A stretch of 64,000 bases of DNA from Liolophura sinensis (Eukaryota > Mollusca > Polyplacophora > Chitonida > Chitonidae). The notes under the pieces were generated by a model, which saw nothing but the letters and a program-made list of their open reading frames with translations, was not told the origin of the DNA and ran no database searches. Positions 39,923-52,440 of the stretch are shown here, piece by piece. The translations under genes and the position numbers were made by a program. Each line of letters opens with the position of its first letter. Position 1 is the first letter of the stretch. The DNA lies in contig NC_088297.1 of assembly GCF_032854445.1 (NCBI RefSeq), forward strand, positions 18,551,127 through 18,615,126, read 5' to 3'.

Positions 39923-40012
39923 TGAGTACGGTGTAAAGCAGCAATTAAATAAATAAATAGATAAATAAATACATCAATAATAAATAAATCAATAAATCAA
40001 TGAATTGAATAA
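39923..40012 (+). mobile_element. SINE A tail with expanded (AAAT)n
   Basis: TTGAGTACGGTGTAAAGCAG then CAATTAAATAAATAAATAG and a long, irregular AAAT/CAAT repeat. Only the extreme 3' end is present. Confidence 0.75.
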
Positions 40013-40029
40013 AAATCAGTCGCCTACAT

Positions 40030-40200
40030 AATACCTTGCGTCTTTCTAACACCACTGAAAACTGTTGACTGCTTTGATATACTTTCTTAGCTCTTTGGGG
40101 GTCTGTCCTGTAGGTCGTTTTGGGAAATTGGCCATGCGATTATTGACCTAGAACGACCCAACTGGTTGACGGCATGTATGCGAATGTCGAACCATAGATC
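40030..40200. repeat. Dispersed repeat H, copy 2
   Basis: Related in order and spacing to 9775-9990 (AAAACTGTTGACTGCTT, TATACTTTCTTAG, GCGATTATTGACCT, TGGTTGACG). Class unknown. Confidence 0.6.
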
Positions 40201-40210
40201 TGTAAGAAAA

Positions 40211-40306
40211 GTATAACCACTACAAAAGTGTAATAACAAAGGTCCTATAACAAAGGTGTAACAACAAAGATGTAATACGAAAGGCGTGATAACAAAGGTG
40301 CATGAA
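40211..40306. repeat. Short tandem repeat, about 15-bp period
   Basis: ATAACAAAGGTGTA-like units repeat about six times with indels, starting directly after dispersed repeat H. Confidence 0.75.
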
Positions 40307-40557
40307 TATAACTTTTGTTATGAATGAAATCTTGATGCTTTGTTTTGGCTATATATTAATAATGAAACGTTTCTACGCTGAGTGTTTCATATGGAAAAAC
40401 TACAATATTGCTTTCCCCGGGTTTGACGCCACCTATATCATTGTCTTGAGGGAGGAGTAGATAAACTGTCTTAACCCAATCATAGTCGGAGAATCATCGA
40501 GGCAAGAGATATGATTATGTACTCTGATAAATCAACACTTGTATTTTCGCTGTTGAC

Positions 40558-40764
40558 GATTTATCAGCATTGGTAATCACATCTATTTAACACTTTAAAG
40601 GGAAGTGCGATTTATCAGCATTGGTAATCATATCTATTTAACACTTTTAAAGGGAAGTGCGATTTATCAGCATTGGTAATCATATCTATTTAACACTTTT
40701 AAAGGGAAGTGCGATTTATCAGCTTTGGTAATCATATCTGTTTAACACTTTTAAAGGGAAGTGC
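40558..40764. repeat. 51/52-bp tandem repeat, 4 units
   Basis: Four almost identical units, each starting GATTTATCAG and ending AAAGGGAAGTGC, 51, 52, 52 and 52 bp long. Only a few substitutions separate them, so the expansion is recent. Confidence 0.95.
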
Positions 40765-42106
40765 GTAATATAAATGCGCATGCTTGAACGCATATCTATA
40801 TGCTCCAGTTTTCAAGCAGAAAATAGTACTTTTTACGGTAAACAAAGTTGTGCAACATTTCGGTGGTCCGTCGTCCAGATAACTGTCGTTCATTCTCACG
40901 ACGGTGACCATTTACAGACAAGTAACGCCATATTTACAGTGCTGTATCAAAAGGTCACAATGCCAAATACACCGAACGTAACGCCCGATCAAGTCTATCA
41001 GTCAAGTATACCATTCAAAAATTATAACTTGATTGCATATAGCTCCTGTTGGTATGCTCGTCTCAGTGAGGATATACTTTTAGTCCGGCCTTACTGCAGG
41101 GCCATATCGAAGACATCAGACTCGATGCCCAATCCAGTCATAATATACTACTGTGATAGGTTAGTTTAAGCATAACTCTGTAGCATTCCGGTTCCATGCA
41201 ATGCGGACAAACTTTAAGTGCTACTTCGCTGGAACTACTTGCCGAAAACACCAGACATGGTCTTTCAACCAGTCACACAGATTGCATGTATGCTGTGGTA
41301 CGAGATTGATCAGTACTATATTTTTATTTTATTGGTGGTTTACGCTATACCCAGCAGTACTCTAGGCCTATACTCACCTTATGCCCAAGACAAGGACATG
41401 CAGGTACCCACACTGATTGGATTGTTGCCGACCCAACTCCTTACAGCGTATCACAGCCCTCACCGCGGGGCTGCCCCTTTCATGTCACAGATACTCCGCC
41501 TCTCCAGTCTCTTTCCCTCAGCGCGTCTGGAGTTTGTATAGAATACACAAGGGATTATTGACAAACATAACGTTTCGCGCAAGAGAATATTCCATGAGCC
41601 GTGAAATCTTACCGTAATGTTCCCGTCAGACGGACAGAATTGGGTTACAGGGACCGATCTCGCGTTCTCTCGGGGACATGTCGTTCCTGCAAGCACTGAC
41701 AGGACGTCGGCCTACAGCCCGGATGATAAGCATCGTTCCATCGAGGCTAAAAACATACAAACACATATGATCGGTTAGGTCATGCGGTCTTTGAGTTGAC
41801 ATGTAATATGACATTTACAGATACGATCGGGATTTTAGAAAATTGCTGTTGGAGCTTAGGTTCTGTAGTGGAGTCAAGATCTGCATTAAAAGCTTTCATA
41901 AATCAAAGTGAAAGCAAAATGCAGTTTGAATTGGAGCGTGGCGCATACAGCACATGCACCGTTCTCAACGTTCTATTTAAGTCACTGCCACAAATATAAC
42001 AAAAAAATTGTACAGAAGAGAAGGTCAGTGGGGTTACGGTGATGAGACAGTAAGTGATGTCCGAAAACACAAAAACTCTGTCTCAACCTTTGTTTCTATT
42101 ATAGTA
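40765..42106. other. No recognised gene
   Basis: Two plus frames of 131 codons (40774-41169) and 107 codons (41218-41541), in different frames, cover much of it. I recognise no domain. They could be chance frames. Confidence 0.4.
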
Positions 42107-42118
42107 GTATATATGAAG

Positions 42119-42267
42119 TCGTGGGAAAGTCTGTCAGTAACCTGCGGATGGTCGTGGGTTTTCTTCGGGCTTTGCCCGGTTTCCTCCCACCATAATGCTG
42201 GCCGCCGTCGGATAAGTGAAATATTCTTGAGTACGGCGGAAAACACCAATCAGATAAATAAATAAAT
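42119..42267 (+). mobile_element. SINE A, 5'-truncated, 12-bp TSD
   Basis: Starts TCGTGGGAAAGTCTG, the same zone as the truncated copies at 13176 and 48096. The flanks GTATATATGAAG (42107-42118) and GTATGTATGAAG (42268-42279) differ at one base. Confidence 0.93.
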
Positions 42268-42423
42268 GTATGTATGAAGCTTGCTCAACATGATTCTGTC
42301 TGGCATCTGAAACATTTTTGTTGAAGCATGCCGATTATAGGTCTATTCTTGATTTTTTTCCTCATCTATTTATTCAGTGGGCAACGTTTCGGTATAGGTA
42401 CTAATACCGTTATGAAACATAAT

Positions 42424-42606
42424 GATTGATTTGATTGGTACTTTACGCTGTACTCATAAATATTTCACTGATACCACGGCGGCCAGCGTTATGGTGGGAG
42501 GTAACCAGGCGTCAGACTTTCGCACGTACATCCGGAAAGGAAGCCAGCATGAGCCGGATTTGAACTCATAGCGACCGCATTGTTGGGAGGCTCCCGGCTC
42601 ATAACG
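42424..42606 (-). mobile_element. SINE A copy
   Basis: Reverse copy, with the tail at 42424 and the complement of the B box (GATTTGAACTCATAG) near 42563. The centre and the outer tRNA head are partly deleted. Confidence 0.88.
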
Positions 42607-44341
42607 TCAAGCATAATGATAACATGATAATCAGGGTATCATGCATAATTGGTATCTAAACCGAAACGTCGCTCGTCGTGAATAAAAAGAAGTTGTGATC
42701 CATGAATGTATTTGTTATGTTATCCAATTGAACGTCTAAATTCCATTGAAGGAAGTAACCCTTAACAAGAGTTTAAGATCAAGCTTTACAAGTACGGTTT
42801 GATCACCCTGTAAGCTAATATACATGAAGAGCCTGAGTGATCTGTATGAAAAGTACTCTGTTTTGCCTCCATGAATCTTATTGAAGGAAAAATCGTTTTT
42901 CTCTTGGACTTTCTCAGTTGATGGTTTGCAGTTGTCAGTAATCCTGTACCAATGGGGTCGATTAAATGCAATTAATAACTGTGCATTTTTTTTTACCTAA
43001 TTCTGACCAGAGGCCGTGATTCACTTCTTGCTACCTAGTACATGGTGCCGTATTTCTCCTTATTTTCCCTTTTCATATATGGCGTTTAAGAATGTATAAC
43101 ACAATCTAATATCAGACGCATTCTTTCTTTAGATCGCAGAAAAAAAAACAATGAAAGCATAAGTCAGCGTAATATGCGTTCTCAATTTTTCGATTGATTT
43201 TGTGTCATATGAGTAATCAGAATTAAATGTTTGAATTCAATGGAGGGTTTTTAGTCTTTGTTACCCAAATCCATGGAATAAAACCAGATGGCCCGTTTTA
43301 CGACTGCAGTTACACATAAAATAACAGATTAGTTTCATAATAAATGCAATTTAAAGTGACAAAAATGCCTTCCCCACATCATTCCAAAAATGACCGATTT
43401 TCACTTAAAAAAATCTGTAAAAATCAAATGCATTTTGGTCTTTCCGGTGACCCTCTGTTCATATTTTCTTTTCTGTTCCTTTAGAAGCTTGAATCTTTAT
43501 GAAATAATTGTTTTGAAGCTCGTGTAGGGTATGGCTAATAAAGTTTGTCATAAACTGAGGATAAAAGTAACACTTTTTTTAGCTGAAGTTACGAGGTGTG
43601 GACAAGCTAATCTAAGTTTATTTTAGACACACAATGTTAACACAAGGCATTCGGAATTGATGAGAGAGAGAAAAAACAATTATTCAATTACGTCACGTAA
43701 TTTGGTAACAGGTAGATACAAGATGACTTTATTTACTGCGGCACGGAGCTAAAATGCTGATTTCTGGGTAATGCACATTTAATAGAGTTTCCCTCTTGTC
43801 GGTGTTCCTCGGGCTTATGTTAACTGTCAGCATTCGCTGGTTAGCAAGAAAAATCATTAAAACCACATTAACTGTAATTACCTGACTTTGCCTGTTTGTT
43901 TGGAGTATCAACAATGTATACGTTTACAGGCTAAATCAATAATGCCTGTCGCTCGCTATTTATTTGCCGATCTTTTCTTTTGTATTTACATTTGTACTCG
44001 CCACATACAATTATGTGCTGTTACAGTGTACATGGATTGATGCTTTTTGCTTCCGTCCACAGTGCCATTGACAGTTGTATGCAAGACAGTGTTAGAGACG
44101 CTTCAGATACATTGAAATTTAAAGACCGAGAGCGCATGCGTAAGCTCAGTGCAGAGATCCGAGGTTTGTATATTAGTAGAAGATTTAGGAGTGGGTCAAA
44201 CAATGCTCCACTGCTGTTCACCCTGAAAATTGTCTTATTTAATGGCGGAAGAGCCCTCGCATGTTTACATCGCTGAAGCTTTGGTTCTGCTGCAGTCTGC
44301 CGACACCTTACCTGTCATGTCGAAAGATGGCACACTGTGGA
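42607..44341. other. No recognised gene
   Basis: No frame above about 98 codons and no recognised domain. Confidence 0.5.
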
Positions 44342-44420
44342 GTGGTCCTCGTGGTCGATGTGCTTAGCGTGTCAGCACGGCGCAAGGACCCAGCGGGATG
44401 GGCTCAAGTGAATCCCAAAG
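44342..44420 (+). mobile_element. Possible diverged SINE head
   Basis: GTCCTCGTGGTCGATGTGCTTAGCGTG, a GCGCAAGGACCCAG stretch and CTCAAGTGAATCCC line up with the SINE A head, A box and B box, but the body does not follow. This is either a head-only fragment or a related tRNA-derived family. Confidence 0.35.
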
Positions 44421-45285
44421 CTGGCCATCCAAACAAAATTGGATGGGAAGCTAGTCTAATATGCACTAAACAATAGCTCAGGAGATTCTGACCTTGAGAC
44501 TCTTGCATAACGATACAGTTAGCTGAACACTATAAATAAAGATCAATTACAATGCATTACTGGACTGGTGATTGGAAAAATTAATAACACATACACGCAA
44601 ACGAATTTACTCGAAGCCAATCGTAAGAAGTAACTTAACATGCAATCTTACTTACCTTAATTCCTCATCCTTTTCGCATACGAAAGAGCAAGCTTCAGTG
44701 CAATCCATGCATGTTGATTTTAGGGACAAAACTACCATGGCTGAATTGACCAGTTTTAGGGGCCACTTTAACAAACCTTCGTAAGTCACATTTCTCGTAA
44801 CTCTTTTCGTAAAAGACGTCGTCTAGGTTACAGTGCCATAAGGCGACATACTTTACGAGAAATGTTACGAAGAATTGATTTAAGAAGTTTTGTGAAAGTG
44901 GTCTTAGGGCTTCCTAAATGGTACAATTTTATTAGCCAACACAGGGTAACGTCTTCAGAATATGCTTGAATAAAAACCTTGCAAACTCGCAAAATGTTTA
45001 CAGCATACAATGCTATCAACCCTACACTTTAGGTATAAAAGACTGCAGAATAGAGAATAAAACTAAAGCACCGACGTGAAATCTGGCCTCTTGTCAATAT
45101 AACTCAGTTAAGGCTTTATTCCAAGCATTCACGTAATTGCTGAAAATTACACCCCCCACCCCCTCGCCAGGCACCAAGGCTTAAGCAGTATTAGATATAC
45201 AGAGCACGTGCAGTGACTTTACTTGCAATATGGCGGGTTGGGAATTACTCAAAATGCTATACTGACATCACATTTAACATGCAAA
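44421..45285. other. No recognised feature
   Basis: Nothing recognised on either strand. Confidence 0.5.
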
Positions 45286-45335
45286 ATTTATTTATTTCTT
45301 TATTTGATTGATGTTCTACGTCATATTCAAGAATA
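45286..45335 (-). mobile_element. SINE A tail fragment
   Basis: TTTATTTGATTGATGTTCTAC then CATATTCAAGAATA. Only the last 50 bases of the family are present. Confidence 0.7.
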
Positions 45336-46564
45336 AACATGCAAAATAGATAACATTCACAATACCGGAACGTAAATACACATACGTGTATGTATGTACA
45401 CGTGTATATGTATGGTATGCATGTCTGCATGTACGTGTACAGTTTAACGTCGTACTTAATCATTTATTAAATGAAGCGTGCGCTTAAAAACTGTACTTTC
45501 GGCAGTACTTGGCTGTTTGTTCAATCAATACTAAATAGTTTAACCCTCTTGACGGCAAAAATATGGACAATATCTCACATTGTGATTATGAATTGCAATT
45601 CACGACAAACGGTCGCAGAATAGCCATTATCATCCTATGCTGGAAGATATCCTAACCAAACTTTTGGTTTTTTTACTTGGTTCGCTGGATGACTGCTAGG
45701 GTCACAAATTTTGATACGGCGATATTAGGTGTGAGAAATCCCGATACCTAAAATAAACAAGGTACGTTTTTAAATATTGACAACTTATACATGTATTCTA
45801 ACATGAACGCGGTGAAGTTACCGAGGGTGGTAAGCCGAACTGAACCCCTGGGGAAATTAGATTTCTGACAAACCTACTGACAAATGTATGTTTTATCTTT
45901 ATTAAAAGACTATATGTCCTTCGCTTACAAATATTTGTGATTTCCCAGCAGGTATAAATCTCGTCTTTTTGTAATAGACCTTGTCTGTACATTGAATATG
46001 GTGGAGCAGTTATAGTTGGACACTAAATAACGTTTGCACCAACTGAGCACAAACATGAGTTTACGGAGTGCGCTTTGCAGGAAAAGACCATTACTAATTT
46101 AAAGAATTTGTTGATACAGTTTTGAGTCATTTTAGACCAGTGACCGATTGAAAAATGATAAAGTTATAAATTAACATCACATGTTTTTGTACCCAGTTCT
46201 GCTTAAGCCATGGTGGTGCCAGGGCATATAAACTCCTGTTATTGATGCATTTACATGATGAGTTAGAATAACAATAAGATATATTGACGAGGTCATACAT
46301 CTCCAGTTACGTGGAACCATTTGCCAAGTATGACACTGTCGTCGCTGTTCTGGTTTTACTCTCTATACTGTAGTCCTTTTTTATTCAATTGTAAAAGTTC
46401 TGAATCATCATTGGCTTCATGAATAACACATTGCCCATTGATGTCAGTTAGTGCTCATACCTTTATAATGACCAGACAGCCATTGTGAATTAATTTATTT
46501 CACGCTTTTCCGCTTCAGTCTATAGTGCTGGAGGGTATTACTTGTTACTGTTTAAGAATTTACA
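45336..46564. other. No recognised gene; old repeat pair
   Basis: 45815-45990 is related to 47560-47700 (shared TATGTTTTATCTTTATTAAA, then flanking ACAAA[C/T][C/T]T[A/G]CTGAC). Class unknown. A weaker match to the repeat near 27440-27690 lies at 46330-46480. Confidence 0.45.
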
Positions 46565-46925
46565 TGAGTGAGTGAGTGAGTGAGTGAGTAGTTGGGGTTT
46601 AACGTCGTACGACACGATTTGTCAGCCAACAATGACGACGAAGGAATCCTTAGGGTGTATGTAATGTTCCTCCTTGTCGCAGGAAGGATTTCCATGGCTC
46701 ACTGTTTCACTCAGACGACTTACTGAGGGCATGTTAGCCGTCCCCGCCCAATCCATTATACTGATACGGGTCAACCAGTCGTTGCACTATCCCCTTCATT
46801 CTGAACGCCAAGCGAAGAAGTTTCAACTTCCTCTATTAAAGTCTTAGGTGTGACTCGACCCAGGATTGATCCTGGATCTACCAGTCCCGAAGCGGACGCT
46901 CTACCAACTGTGCTATCCGGGCCGA
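46565..46925 (-). mobile_element. SINE B copy 3
   Basis: Full-length reverse copy with a (GAGT)n start, that is a (CACT)n tail in element orientation. The 3' domain, AACTTCCTCTATTAAAGTC, the complemented B box GGATTGATCC and the head CTATCCGGGCC are all clear. Confidence 0.94.
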
Positions 46926-48082
46926 TGAAGTTTGAATAAAATCCCCAGATAAATTTGCAGGAGGTCGTATTTCAGTGATTGTGCCACATAAAAAGTCTAC
47001 TTCACTGTAAACTACGTATTGACTCTTACCATCAACATTTCTGTTACCAACTTAGATAGCGTTGTGACTGTTTTTGTTTTACTCTTTATGCTTTATTTTA
47101 TATATCTCGTCACATGCCTCAAACCGGAGGTGCTTCGGATAGACATATATAAGAAAACATACCTTACTTTGTTCATTTATTCGATTATTGCTAATTATTT
47201 CCCTTGTGCAAACGACTTGTAGATATGCAAATGCAAAGGAAACAGGAGAAAAGTAGATATCTACCTTTAAACTGTTGGAAACGAAACTTCTCATTAGGAT
47301 GTACTGGAAAATGTTCAGACTGACTCCACTGTAAAATTCTTATTGGATTTCAATATTACCATTACTATTTTTGTTACGAGCAGTTCATGCAGAAGTCCGT
47401 TCCTTGAGAAACAGTCTCATCCTAAACAAAAACAAATTGACGGTGTTCTTAAATATTTATTTTGATTGTTGTTTAACGCTCTGAAATATTGACCAAGTAT
47501 TGGCTTAGGCCTCTATAGCACTGCGGGTCTGTTAACGTTTTCGCTGAAACTAAATCAGCCCAAGGGAAATCATCCCGCCTTGGTAGTTATCGGACAAATT
47601 TGCTGACGCATATATGTTTTATCTTTATTAAAGGTCTTCTGTGATAGTCTACCAACAGTGGTCGATTCCCAGTTGGAATGGATCCTCTCGTTTTATCATT
47701 CCTTAAACATCAGCATGATTGTATCTGCTACTCTGCTGGTTTATCTACGCCGAATCCTTAAACCCAGAACGTTGAAACCAGGGTAAAGAATTGGAATGCC
47801 CTATGCGGAAGGACTACCAAAATTCAACTATTTCGTCTTCCAAACACACCTGATTTACATGTCCGCGTCGGCCCTGTAAGGGCAGATATTAAATACTTGT
47901 TGAGGAAATTGGTTCCTTAACCATTGTTTAATATCGACTATACAGTCATCAGAATGCATTGGCAATGTGCGCCATAATACATAGGAATAAAACGCGTTGT
48001 TGCCAAATGAACCCCTCAAAGTCATATTATTGCTCTCCAATTTGGGAGGTCATCTCCATCAACATTCAATTACTCCCTGTTG
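46926..48082. other. No recognised gene
   Basis: Short frames only. It holds the second copy (47560-47700) of the old repeat at 45815-45990. Confidence 0.45.
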
Positions 48083-48095
48083 TTTAATACGTGGT

Positions 48096-48234
48096 GGTCT
48101 GCCAACAACCTGCGGATGGTCGTGGGTTTCCCCCGGGCTGTGCCCGGTTTCCACCCACCATAATGCTGGCCGCCGTCGTATAAGTGAAATATTCTTGAGT
48201 ACGGCGTAAAACAGCAATCAAATAAATAAATCAA
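48096..48234 (+). mobile_element. SINE A, 5'-truncated, perfect 13-bp TSD
   Basis: Begins GGTCTGCCAACAACC and otherwise matches the family to its tail. Flanked by TTTAATACGTGGT at 48083-48095 and 48235-48247. The intact duplication shows that the truncation happened at insertion. Confidence 0.96.
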
Positions 48235-48282
48235 TTTAATACGTGGTAATCAACTGTGGGGTCACCCATGCTTTGTATGTAT

Positions 48283-48560
48283 GTGTGCATTCCTTAGGTT
48301 TTACATCGTACTTAGCAATTTTCCAGTCATGTGACGTAGAGGAGTCATTAAGTGTGTATACATATACCGTGTCGTCTTGTGGCATAAACTGTGTCGTCTT
48401 GTTCATGCTTTCAAAGAGTTGCCGCCCCTGAAGACACCAGACATGACACCCCACCCACACGTCTCATTATTCTGACACAGGGTTAACCAGCCCTGATGTC
48501 TTGCCTTAATCTCTCAGTGCTGAGCGCAAGGCAAGATGGGGCCGAATACGTGTGGATCTG
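48283..48560 (-). mobile_element. SINE C copy 2
   Basis: Tail-first copy with TTTTACATCGTACTTAGCAA, AGTCATTAAGTGTGTATACA, GGGTTAACCAG and CTCAGTGCTGAGC. The middle carries extra GTGTCGTCTTGT repeats. The tRNA head is not clear. Confidence 0.65.
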
Positions 48561-49144
48561 TTTTACAAAAAATTAACATTTTGTAGGTGTTGAATTATAT
48601 GTAAATTGCAACTTCTATCATACTTTGTAGGTGATTTCTATCGCTTGGTGACAACAGATACATGTTCAACAGAGAACTTGGACAGGGAATATCGTAAACA
48701 AATTACATTTAGGGTCTTGACGTTACTTTATTTCGAAAGTTCGAATGCTATAACAGCTAGAAATTTGTAAAATTTGGGACAAATTTTAGTCTATGCAAGA
48801 CTTTGTACTTTATGTGATACTTGAACACATCTCAGCTGGGATTAATTATTTCCTCATAGTATATGTTTAGATCAGATCACCCGATTTCAGAAATAAAAAG
48901 TTATACCCATTCATTTAACCTCCTGGAACAAAAGGGTAACTGGATAATTACGTGCTCTTGAACTGCCTAATCAACTGTCAGTGGCTGCTCAAAGAGGACT
49001 GTGCGTCTTAATATTTAAGTATCTGTTACAAACAGAACGGCTGTTACAAACATTGTAATGTCGCAAACTCCTCTGTGCGGAAGCAGAAACTGAAAATCCG
49101 CGGGCAGTTTCTTTTGTATTTTGTGAAGCAGTTTGTAGTTTAAG
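48561..49144. other. No recognised feature
   Basis: Nothing recognised except short frames. Confidence 0.5.
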
Positions 49145-49182
49145 AGCCCAGCGCACTATCCAACTGAGCCACGGAGGCCCCG
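49145..49182 (-). mobile_element. SINE A head fragment
   Basis: CCAACTGAGCCACGGAGGCC is the complement of the family head and A box. The body is gone. Confidence 0.75.
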
Positions 49183-49483
49183 TACAATGATTTGATACTA
49201 TAGGCATAGCCATATTCGAGAAGTTTTCATTGAAAGGAAAGCGTTCAGTATATTGTGATAGTCCACAGCAAAGGTCTTTTTTCAAACTGTAAGGAATTAG
49301 GGATGTGTTTTGAAAATTACCTAAAACATAAACAGCCCCCTCATAACGGACAAGTCCGGGCAGCTTTAAACGCACGTGCTTCACGTAAATATAAAATTAT
49401 TATGCATGTACGTCAAACTACCCAATTTGTTTCAAAGCATGACACACCAAGCAATTTTATCATCTGGACTCAATCCTTCTCGC

Positions 49484-49734
49484 GGGGCCTCCGTGGCTCA
49501 GTCGGTTAGCGCGCTAGCGCAGCGTAGTGACCCAGAAGCCTCTCACCAATGCGGTCGCTGTGAGTTCAAGACCAGCTCATGCTGGCTTCCTCTCCGGCCG
49601 TACGTGGGAAGGTCTGCCAGCAACCTGCGGATGGTCGTGGGTTTCTGCCGGGCTCTGCTCGGTTTCCACCCACCATAATGCTGGCCGCCGTCGTATAAGT
49701 GAAATATTCTTGAGTACGGCGTAAAACACCAATC

Positions 49735-49763
<29 letters not shown>
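49484..49763 (+). mobile_element. SINE A, complete, young, A-tailed
   Basis: Nearest thing to a reference copy here, 280 bp. Head GGGGCCTCCGTGGCTCAGTC, A box TGGCTCAGTCGG, B box GAGTTCAAGACC, hairpin CCAGCTCATGCTGG, then the domain CCACCATAATGCTGGCCGCC, GTATAAGTGAAATATTC and TTGAGTACGGCG. The end is a run of about 29 A rather than (AAAT)n. Flanked by the perfect 14-bp repeat TCAATCCTTCTCGC at 49470-49483 and 49764-49777, so it is probably recent. Confidence 0.98.
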
Positions 49764-49766
<3 letters not shown>

Positions 49767-49777
49767 ATCCTTCTCGC

Positions 49778-50185
49778 TAATTGCGTGGTTGGCAGAGATA
49801 CACCTGCATACTTGTAAATTAATAACAATATGCCAGTTTGTATACAAGCGCTGCAAGTGACGTCAATCTGAGATAACACGTTTGGAACTGTTGGAAGCAA
49901 CGGTATGACATTCTTTTCAATTTTTACTTAGCTTGGAAAACAATTCCCGAAATCGTGCCTGTTTCTTGGTTAGTGTGTCGAAAAGGAACTCTTACTCGTT
50001 CAGTTCCAATAGTTTTACTTTAGAGTCATTTACTAATTCATTTAGCAACAAAAAGTGACTGCTTCCCAGGAAAACCAGGATTCAGTCGGGATGTTGTAGG
50101 GTAAAGGGTCCCAGACGTCTGGCCACATTGCATCGTTTTCATATTACTGTTCTTGTTTCACAAAGCATTTGGGTAATTCTAAATT
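49778..50185. other. No recognised feature
   Basis: Nothing recognised. Confidence 0.5.
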
Positions 50186-50406
50186 TATTATTTATTTCAT
50201 TGCTGTTTTACGCCGTACTGAAGAATATTTCTCTTATTCTATGGAGGACAACATTATGGTATGAGAAAACCGGGCAGAGCCCGGGAGAAACCCACGACCA
50301 TCCGCAGGTTGCTAGAACACCTTCCTACGTACGACAGGAGAGGAAGCCAGTATGAGCTACACTTGAACCCACAGCGATCGCACTATCAAGAGGCTCCTGG
50401 GTCATT
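50186..50406 (-). mobile_element. SINE A copy, outer head missing
   Basis: Reverse copy from GTTTTACGCCGTACTGAAG to CTCCTGGGTCATT. The last 45 bases of the tRNA head are absent. Confidence 0.9.
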
Positions 50407-50581
50407 CTAATTAATAAGACGTACTACAATTTTACCTAAGTTTGCGTAAGCTGTAGTTTTAGGAGAAATATATCTCATTACTGTTTAAACTTTTACAAAA
50501 AAATCCAAACTGACCGCATTCATATATGTTAAACATCAAATAAATAAATTAATTATTCAATCAATAAAGAAAGAAAGAATT

Positions 50582-50853
50582 TATTTGTTTATTTATTTAT
50601 TTGATTGGTGTTTTACGCCGTACTCAAGAATATTTCACATATACGACGGCGGCCAGCATTATGATGGGAGGAAACCGGGCAGAGCTCCGGGGAAACCCAC
50701 GACCATGTGCAGATTGCTTGCAGACCTTCCCATGTATGGCCAGAGAGGAAGCCAGCATGAGCTGGACATGAACTCACAGCGACCGCATTGGTGAGAGACT
50801 CCTGGCTCATTACGCTATGCTAGCGCGCTAACCAACTGAGCCACGGAGGCCCC
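50582..50853 (-). mobile_element. SINE A, full length, 12-bp TSD
   Basis: Complete reverse copy close to consensus. Flanked by AAAGAAAGAATT at 50570-50581 and 50854-50865. Confidence 0.97.
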
Positions 50854-50865
50854 AAAGAAAGAATT

Positions 50866-52440
50866 AAACCCTAACCGTTGTACATTGACAAGAGGCCGAG
50901 CTCCATCGTTTAGGTGTCACCATTTACTAAACATCACTATTTCGTCCATGTTCTGATTTTACATGCTTCAGCCTCTGATTTTACATGCTTCAGCCTTTTA
51001 TATCCGTCCTGTAGGTTTGTGTACTTTTATCGTCCTTAGCGGACTGGGTGCAGTTGAAAGTGCAGGAGTCCCAACGGTAAAACGACACAGAGGATCACCA
51101 CATATCACTGCTTGTCATCTAAATGTACCCTTGATTTGACACTGGAAAGATATTTCTAATACATCTCCTGATACAAACATGAGGCTTACTCCATATTTTG
51201 ACTTATACTTTTAAATGCCACATTGTATTCAAACACTGCCTAAAGTATCGAATTTGTTCCGCGACTGTTATGCCGTATCATCTGAGATATAACTCATTGT
51301 CTCTACGGATTGCGTTGGAAGCAAAGGTCTCCTAATATCTCCTATAGTCAGATTGAATAAATATAACGATTCATTCTGGTGAATTATGGAATATCCCCGG
51401 ATTCCCCCCTGAAAAATGTTCTACGCTAGGACTATTTTGCATCTGTTCTCTGGCCAATGCTTGGATCTATATCGGATAGCCTTCACCAAAATATGATGAA
51501 CGATAGATATTTCGGGACAAAGGACATTCGGAGACCGATGTGCTTGGTGTATTCAACCAGGCGTCCAATAGCCCTTGATCAGTCGGTCTCAGGTTCGAAT
51601 CTATGTCTCGGTTTTCAAATTTACCTACAAGTTAGGTTCCTTCTGTAGATACCAGGCGAAAGTGCGGTAGTATTGCTATTGCATTCTGGATGGTTGTGGA
51701 TCCTCCAAAAAGCCTTACAACCGTCGTCTACAGTGACATCTTAAGTACGAAGAACAGGTATACTGTTAAATATTGATAGGTATGTGGCTGTTTATTATAA
51801 TGTCACCTTGACCCGTGGTTACTTCCACGTAACATTGTTTTCAGTATTAAGTCCGCTGAGTGTCTGCCCTGCACGTGTCAAGTTGACCCGTCGTCAAAAT
51901 TGCCAGGATTTAACATTGTTTTTTACATGGTATTAGTCGTGTGTCTACGATACAAACTTTTCTCCTTGAAGGAGAAAAAAAGCAATGAATTTTCGCTTAA
52001 TTACTTTAGCCTAAAGTATTTACTGGATATAACCATATCCATGTTTCAAACAGACAAGTACAAGCTGTGCTTACGCTTGCAAAAATTAAGTTACTTGCAG
52101 TGACCGCATTATTCATGATGCCAGGCTTGACTAATCGATAAATACAATGTGAGAGCAACGTCATGAATTAGACGAAGGTGATAGGCGCAATATCGTGTGG
52201 CGCCATTGATACGCAAGTTTAGCTTACTAATATAAACAGCTAAATGAATGATTCATCGTCTGCTGACGGGTAATTGCTTTGCTGTTTCCAGCCGCGTTTG
52301 AATGTCGTACAAGCGAAGGCACTCGCCCTTAACAGATCCCTGCGCTAATGGTAGAGGCCAAGATGTATTGTTTTCTACCGTTATATCGCGCGGTTACAAT
52401 CTGCATATTGTGTGACAGAACAAAACATTCCAAAATCTCC
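50866..52440. other. No gene; possible tRNA-like head at 51556-51620
   Basis: A 22-bp duplication (CTGATTTTACATGCTTCAGC) sits near 50957-51000. At 51556-51620 a B-box-like AGGTTCGAATCT is preceded by GGCGTCCAATAGC, and could be the head of another tRNA-derived element. No gene is recognised. Confidence 0.35.

Noticed and set aside
40558-40764. CRISPR-like array
   Set aside because: The units are contiguous 51/52-bp copies without variable spacers, in eukaryotic sequence.
47452-47490. Another SINE A tail
   Set aside because: TTTATTTTGATTGTTGTTTAAC is suggestive, but the match stops after about 35 bases; too weak to list.
49484-49560. A functional tRNA gene
   Set aside because: The A and B boxes are good, but the stretch is the head of a 280-bp SINE with TSDs and a tail. 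It recurs in dozens of copies and cannot fold as a normal tRNA with the inserted bases.
49376-49767. Frames of 65-100 codons around the young SINE
   Set aside because: They translate SINE A itself. The same peptides (for example CRPSGRTW-like) appear at each SINE copy.
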